A stretch of DNA of 18,197 bases from contig JANTGN010000030.1 of assembly GCA_024762895.1 (NCBI GenBank), positions 1-18,197 of the forward strand. Direction: 5' to 3'. Shown piece by piece: positions 14,541-18,197 of the stretch (position 1 is its first letter; each line of letters opens with the position of its first letter). The notes under the pieces were generated by a model. That model was not told the origin of the DNA. It did no database searches and worked only from the letters and a program-made list of their open reading frames with translations. The translations under genes and the position numbers were made by a program. The stretch comes from Thiotrichales bacterium. GTDB lineage: Bacteria > Pseudomonadota > Gammaproteobacteria > J044.

Positions 14541-14566
14541 AATAAAAACCAGGCGGAGACCTGGTT
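14541..14566 (-). terminator. Terminator-like hairpin between ihfB and lapA
   Basis: On the minus strand, AACCAGG, loop TCTCCG, CCTGGTT, then TTTATT directly followed by the lapA ATG. The stem begins inside the ihfB stop codon. It looks like a short Rho-independent terminator that separates rpsA-ihfB from lapA-lapB-pyrF, but leaves no room for a lapA promoter. Confidence 0.55.
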
Positions 14567-14876
14567 AGACTATTTTTACATTGCTATTCGCAGCTTCATT
14601 GACCCGCTCTCGTAATTCCTTGCCGGGTTTAAAGTGAGGGACATGTTTCCCAGGTAACGGCACGGAATCACCCGTCTTGGGATTACGCCCCATACGGGGT
14701 GGGCGGAAATGCAGTGAAAAACTGCCAAAACCACGAATTTCGATGCGCTCGCCAGTCGCAAGGGCCTCACTCATTTGTTCTAGTAAGGTTTTCACTGACA
14801 ACTCAACATCTTTATACGCAAGATGGCTTTGCTTACGTGCGAGGATGTCAATGAGCTCGGACTTCGTCATGGCCAT
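14565..14876 (-). CDS. ihfB: Integration host factor beta subunit
   Basis: One half of the IHF heterodimer, which bends DNA sharply at specific sites. The protein is 103 residues, with the HU/IHF fold: MTKSELIDILARKQSHLAYKD, then GERIEIRGFGSFSLHFRPPR and the DNA-inserting beta-arm GRNPKTGDSVPLPGKHVPHF with its conserved proline, ending KPGKELRERVN. The ATG at 14876 (MAMTKSE) is preceded by GAGGGG seven nt away; the family's usual MTKSE start at 14870 is two codons later. It lies 53 bp after rpsA, in a gap with a small hairpin (ATAGCC/GGCTAT). The rpsA-ihfB order is standard. Confidence 0.96.
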   Translation of the reverse strand: MAMTKSELIDILARKQSHLAYKDVELSVKTLLEQMSEALATGERIEIRGFGSFSLHFRPPRMGRNPKTGDSVPLPGKHVPHFKPGKELRERVNEAANSNVKIV

Positions 14877-14929
14877 ACCCGTTCCCCTCAAAGTTAAATA
14901 GCCGTCCCTGGCTATGTATTATCCTGATT

Positions 14930-16606
14930 TTAGTCTTTATTTTCCATCTGTTCCTTAAGCAGGTCACCCAGGGAGGTAGTTGCACCCTCACCCGCGCTAT
15001 AGTCCTGCATGACTGCTGCTTCTTCATCAGACTCTTTAGCCTTAATAGACAGCATGATCGTACGGGTTTTGCGATCAACACCAATCAGCTTGGCCTCGAC
15101 CTCATCACCTTCTTTCAGAACAGTGCGTGCATCTTCAACGCGATCACGTGACAATTCAGAGGCACGCAGAGTACCTTCGATCCCGTCTTCAGGAACCAGG
15201 GCTACGGTCGCCGCCTTGGCATCGACTGCAGTCACGGTGCCCTTAACGATACTGCCTTTAGGATTCTCGGCAACAAAGTTGGAGAAAGGATCACGATCCA
15301 GCTGCTTGATACCCAGTGAGATACGCTCACGCTCGGGATCAATAGACAGGACGATGGCTTCAACTTCTTCACCCTTCTTATAATTGCGTACAGCCTCTTC
15401 ACCTGGCGTGTTCCAGGAGATATCAGACAGATGCACCAGGCCATCGATACCACCGTCAAGACCGACGAAGATGCCAAAATCGGTAATCGACTTGATCGCG
15501 CCCTTAACTACATCATTCTTATTGAAGCTGGATGCAAAATCGTCCCAGGGGTTGGTCTGACACTGCTTCATACCCAGCGAGATACGACGACGCTCCTCGT
15601 CGATATCCAGGATCATGACTTCAACCTCATCACCCAGGGCAACAACCTTGTTGGGGTTGACGTTCTTGTTGGTCCAGTCCATTTCAGATACGTGAACCAG
15701 GCCTTCAACACCATCTTCGATCTCAACGAAGCAACCATAGTCTGTAATGTTGGTGACCTTGCCGAACAGCCGGCTGTTAACCGGATAGCGACGAGTCAGA
15801 TCTACCCATGGATCCTCACCCAACTGCTTGAGGCCCAGAGAAACACGATTGCGCTCACGATCGAATTTAAGGACCTTGACTTCGATTTCCTGACCGATTT
15901 CTACCACTTCAGAAGGATGCTTGACACGCTTCCAGGCCATATCGGTAATATGCAGCAGACCGTCGATACCACCCAGATCCAGGAATGCACCGTAATCGGT
16001 CAGGTTCTTGACGATACCCTTGATGGTCTGACCTTCCTGCAGGTTTTCCAGCAACTGCTCGCGCTCTTCGCTGTATTCCTGCTCAACAACGGCACGTCGT
16101 GAAACCACAACATTGTTGCGCTTCTGGTCCAGCTTGATAACCTTAAATTCGAGCTCCTTGCCCTCTAGATAAGCGGTATCACGTACGGGACGGACATCAA
16201 CCAGTGAGCCTGGCAGGAAGGCACGGATTACACCCATCTCTACGGTGAAACCACCCTTGACCTTGCCAGTAATAGTACCCTTGACGATCTCTTCGCCCTC
16301 AAAGGCCTCTTCCAGAACCTTCCACGCCTTGGCGCGTTTAGCCTTTTCACGAGAAAGGCGAGTTTCACCAAAACCGTCTTCAACGGTATCCAGTGCTACA
16401 TCTACAATATCGCCAACGTGGACTTCCAGGTCACCGCTCTCAGATTTGAACTGCTCAACGGGGATAACACCCTCAGATTTCAGTCCAGCACTGACGACAA
16501 CAAAGTCACCCGAAATATCAATAACTGTGCCCGGGATAATCATGCCGGGTTTCATTTGAGAGTACGCAATGCTCTCTTCAAATAACTGCGCGAAACTTTC
16601 ACTCAT
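14930..16606 (-). CDS. rpsA: 30S ribosomal protein S1
   Basis: S1 binds mRNA and helps the 30S subunit unfold and start on it. The 558 residues match E. coli (557), with six S1/OB repeats at roughly 21-87, 105-171, 192-260, 277-347, 364-434 and 451-520. The middle ones show the pattern G.V..ITDYG.FV...G.EGLVH.S. The first two bind the ribosome, the rest RNA. The ATG at 16606 has only a distant AGG (13 nt). A weak ribosome binding site is also known for E. coli rpsA, where S1 represses its own translation through a folded leader. The gene follows cmk after 99 bp. Confidence 0.98.
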   Translation of the reverse strand: MSESFAQLFEESIAYSQMKPGMIIPGTVIDISGDFVVVSAGLKSEGVIPVEQFKSESGDLEVHVGDIVDVALDTVEDGFGETRLSREKAKRAKAWKVLEEAFEGEEIVKGTITGKVKGGFTVEMGVIRAFLPGSLVDVRPVRDTAYLEGKELEFKVIKLDQKRNNVVVSRRAVVEQEYSEEREQLLENLQEGQTIKGIVKNLTDYGAFLDLGGIDGLLHITDMAWKRVKHPSEVVEIGQEIEVKVLKFDRERNRVSLGLKQLGEDPWVDLTRRYPVNSRLFGKVTNITDYGCFVEIEDGVEGLVHVSEMDWTNKNVNPNKVVALGDEVEVMILDIDEERRRISLGMKQCQTNPWDDFASSFNKNDVVKGAIKSITDFGIFVGLDGGIDGLVHLSDISWNTPGEEAVRNYKKGEEVEAIVLSIDPERERISLGIKQLDRDPFSNFVAENPKGSIVKGTVTAVDAKAATVALVPEDGIEGTLRASELSRDRVEDARTVLKEGDEVEAKLIGVDRKTRTIMLSIKAKESDEEAAVMQDYSAGEGATTSLGDLLKEQMENKD

Positions 16607-16705
16607 GGTTGAAAAAATACCTGCTTAAAACTAAGGCTGCGAAATCCTTCCACCGCCGGTTGGTTAAGTTAATAAAAGGATACGGTCATACCGCTTCCAC
16701 TCTAA
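16607..16705 (-). promoter_or_regulatory. rpsA leader between cmk and rpsA
   Basis: The 99-bp gap lacks a strong ribosome binding site but has small inverted repeats, CGGT-ATG-ACCG (16682-16692) and CTTA-GTTT-TAAG (16624-16635). In E. coli the equivalent region contains rpsA promoters and the folded S1 autoregulatory leader. I see no clear promoter hexamers, so a regulatory role rests on position alone. Confidence 0.35.
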
Positions 16706-17383
16706 TCAAACACCTATGCGCGATGCAGCCAGTGTAATGACCTGATTGAAGACTTCATCGATGCTCAGCTCCGTGCTATCGAGCATAATGGCGTCTTCGG
16801 CAGGCCTTAGCGGTGCAACCTTACGATTTGCATCCCGCTCGTCACGTTCTGCCAACTCGCGCAAAAGGGACTGGATACTAGCACTAACTCCTTGTTCTTT
16901 CAACTGGTTATAGCGTCTTTGGGCCCTTTCTTCCAGGCTTGCGGTGAGAAATATCTTGAGCGGTGCCTGCGGAAAAACCACGGTCCCCATGTCACGGCCA
17001 TCGGCCACCAGGCCAGGAGGCTGCTGAAAAAGCCGTTGGCGATCTAGTAGCGCGCCTCTGACACTGGGCAGAGCTGCAATCAGGGAGGCCGCTGCCCCTG
17101 TTTCCTCAGTCCTGAGCTGTTGGCTGACCTCTTCCCCGCCAAGTAACACCTGGATATCCAGTTCAGGGGTCACCTTGAATTCCACATCAAGCCCTGCTGC
17201 GATATCTGCTACCTGAGCCTCATTACTGAGATCTATACCTGCCTTCAGTGACGCAAGGGCTGTCAGACGGTACAGGGCACCACTATCCAGCAAATGCCAG
17301 CCCAGATGCCTGGCCACCAGTTTGGCAATGGTCCCCTTGCCCGCCCCACCGGGCCCGTCCAGGGTTATGACCGGCGCTGCCAT
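16706..17383 (-). CDS. cmk: Cytidylate kinase
   Basis: Phosphorylates CMP and dCMP with ATP. The 225-residue protein begins PVITLDGPGGAGKGTIAK, with the P-loop at about 9-17. DSGALYRLTAL and the nucleoside-binding VADGRDMGTVVFP follow, then the lid region FLTASLEERAQRRYNQL and RDERDANRKVAPLRPAEDAIMLDST near the end, all typical of Cmk. Its ATG overlaps the aroA stop by one base (TAATG), so the two are translationally coupled. The aroA-cmk-rpsA order is widely conserved. Confidence 0.98.
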   Translation of the reverse strand: MAAPVITLDGPGGAGKGTIAKLVARHLGWHLLDSGALYRLTALASLKAGIDLSNEAQVADIAAGLDVEFKVTPELDIQVLLGGEEVSQQLRTEETGAAASLIAALPSVRGALLDRQRLFQQPPGLVADGRDMGTVVFPQAPLKIFLTASLEERAQRRYNQLKEQGVSASIQSLLRELAERDERDANRKVAPLRPAEDAIMLDSTELSIDEVFNQVITLAASRIGV

Positions 17384-18197
17384 TATCGAACCTCAATATT
17401 CAGACCGGCACTGCGCGCCAATGCCGCAAAACCCGGAAACGAGGTATCCACATTGTCACAATCATGGATATGAATCTGCCCGCTCGACCTGAGACCAGCC
17501 ATGGCAAAACTCATGGCAATGCGGTGATCCCCATGACTCCAGACTTCTCCACCACTTAATTGACCACCTCGAATTCTGATACCATCGGGTTGCGGCTGGG
17601 CATCGATGCCACAGGCCATAAGACCATCGGCCATAACCTGGATACGGTCACTTTCCTTGACCCTTAATTCCTCAGCACCGGTAAGAACCGTCTCACCCTG
17701 GGCACAGGACGCAGCGATAAAGAGGGCCGGGAACTCATCGATCGCCAGTGGCACCAGATCTTCCGGAATAGCAATCCCCTTGAGCTCGGCGCTACGTACC
17801 TTAAGATCGGCCACCGGTTCGCCACCGACATCCCGCTCATTGAGGATTTCAATATCCGCCCCCATGAGCTTCAGCACGTCGATAACACCCGTGCGGGTAG
17901 GATTCATTCCCACATGCTCAAGCAGCAGTTCAGAATCCGGCGCAATAGTCGCCCCAACCAGGAAAAATGCCGCCGAGGATATATCCGCAGGGACATCGAT
18001 ATCCTGTGCGGTCAGGGTTCCACCACCATCAAGACAGATGCGACTGCCTTCACGACGAATGTCATAGCCCAGGCCCTTTAGCATCCGTTCGGTATGGTCC
18101 CTGGTCGGGGCCGGTTCGGTCACACAGGTCTCCCCTTCGGCATACAAACCAGCCAGTAACACCGCTGACTTTACCTGGGCACTCGCCATGGGCAATA
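17383..18197 (-). CDS. aroA: 3-phosphoshikimate 1-carboxyvinyltransferase, N-terminal part beyond window edge
   Basis: EPSP synthase joins shikimate-3-phosphate and phosphoenolpyruvate in the shikimate pathway. The last 270 residues are visible; the N-terminal third (about 170 residues) lies outside. The visible part begins LPMASAQVKSAVLLAGL, followed by TRDHTERMLKGLGY, DISSAAFFLVGA, NPTRTG, IDEFPALFIAA, LRVKESDR, GDHRIAMSFA and DTSFPGF. MASAQVKSA (instead of ASSQFLTA as in E. coli) and the rest of the pattern place it with the class II enzymes. The key N-terminal residues that would show glyphosate sensitivity are not in view. It overlaps cmk by one base. Confidence 0.96.
   Translation of the reverse strand, partial: LPMASAQVKSAVLLAGLYAEGETCVTEPAPTRDHTERMLKGLGYDIRREGSRICLDGGGTLTAQDIDVPADISSAAFFLVGATIAPDSELLLEHVGMNPTRTGVIDVLKLMGADIEILNERDVGGEPVADLKVRSAELKGIAIPEDLVPLAIDEFPALFIAASCAQGETVLTGAEELRVKESDRIQVMADGLMACGIDAQPQPDGIRIRGGQLSGGEVWSHGDHRIAMSFAMAGLRSSGQIHIHDCDNVDTSFPGFAALARSAGLNIEVR

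Overview
The window is a stretch of ordinary chromosome from a gammaproteobacterium of moderate GC content. The evidence is the thrS-infC-rpmI-rplT-pheS-pheT order, the aroA-cmk-rpsA-ihfB-lapA-lapB-pyrF order, an infC gene starting at AUU, the LapA/LapB pair, and tRNA genes that encode their own CCA. I cannot name the genus. There are no insertion sequences, phage genes, CRISPR arrays or other signs of transfer, and every gene looks intact except the two cut by the window edges (pheT and aroA).

Layout. Bases 1-5980 (minus strand) hold the translation operon, read from right to left: thrS, infC, rpmI, rplT, pheS and the first 580 codons of pheT. Bases 5981-6360 are a gene-free regulatory stretch with the thrS leader and promoter. 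Bases 6361-6927 (plus) encode an unrecognised two-repeat lipoprotein, followed by a strong terminator. Next come tRNA-Val(GAC) and uvrB on the minus strand. A class I aminotransferase, tRNA-Asn(GTT) and an unknown 82-residue protein lie on the plus strand. From 10968 to the right edge everything is on the minus strand, read from the right: aroA (partial), cmk, rpsA, ihfB, lapA, lapB, pyrF, a small exported ComEA-like helix-hairpin-helix protein, and galU.

The genes are housekeeping: aminoacyl-tRNA synthetases, ribosomal proteins, an initiation factor, excision repair, aromatic amino acid and nucleotide synthesis, control of LPS synthesis, and UDP-glucose supply. Much of the interest lies between the genes, in RNA structures that look like self-regulation devices. 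The best is a 7-bp stem with a 7-nt loop (5995-6015) just upstream of the thrS ribosome binding site. Its loop reads C-U-CGU-A-U, as in a tRNA-Thr anticodon loop, and its place matches the translational operator of E. coli thrS. Others are the AUU start of infC, a nested hairpin ahead of rpmI (possible L20 site), a terminator-like hairpin between rplT and pheS with no phenylalanine-rich leader peptide, and terminator-like hairpins directly against the starts of galU and lapA.

I did not find a wholly new multi-gene system. The least explained protein genes are the two-repeat lipoprotein (6361-6927) and the 82-residue protein (10723-10971).
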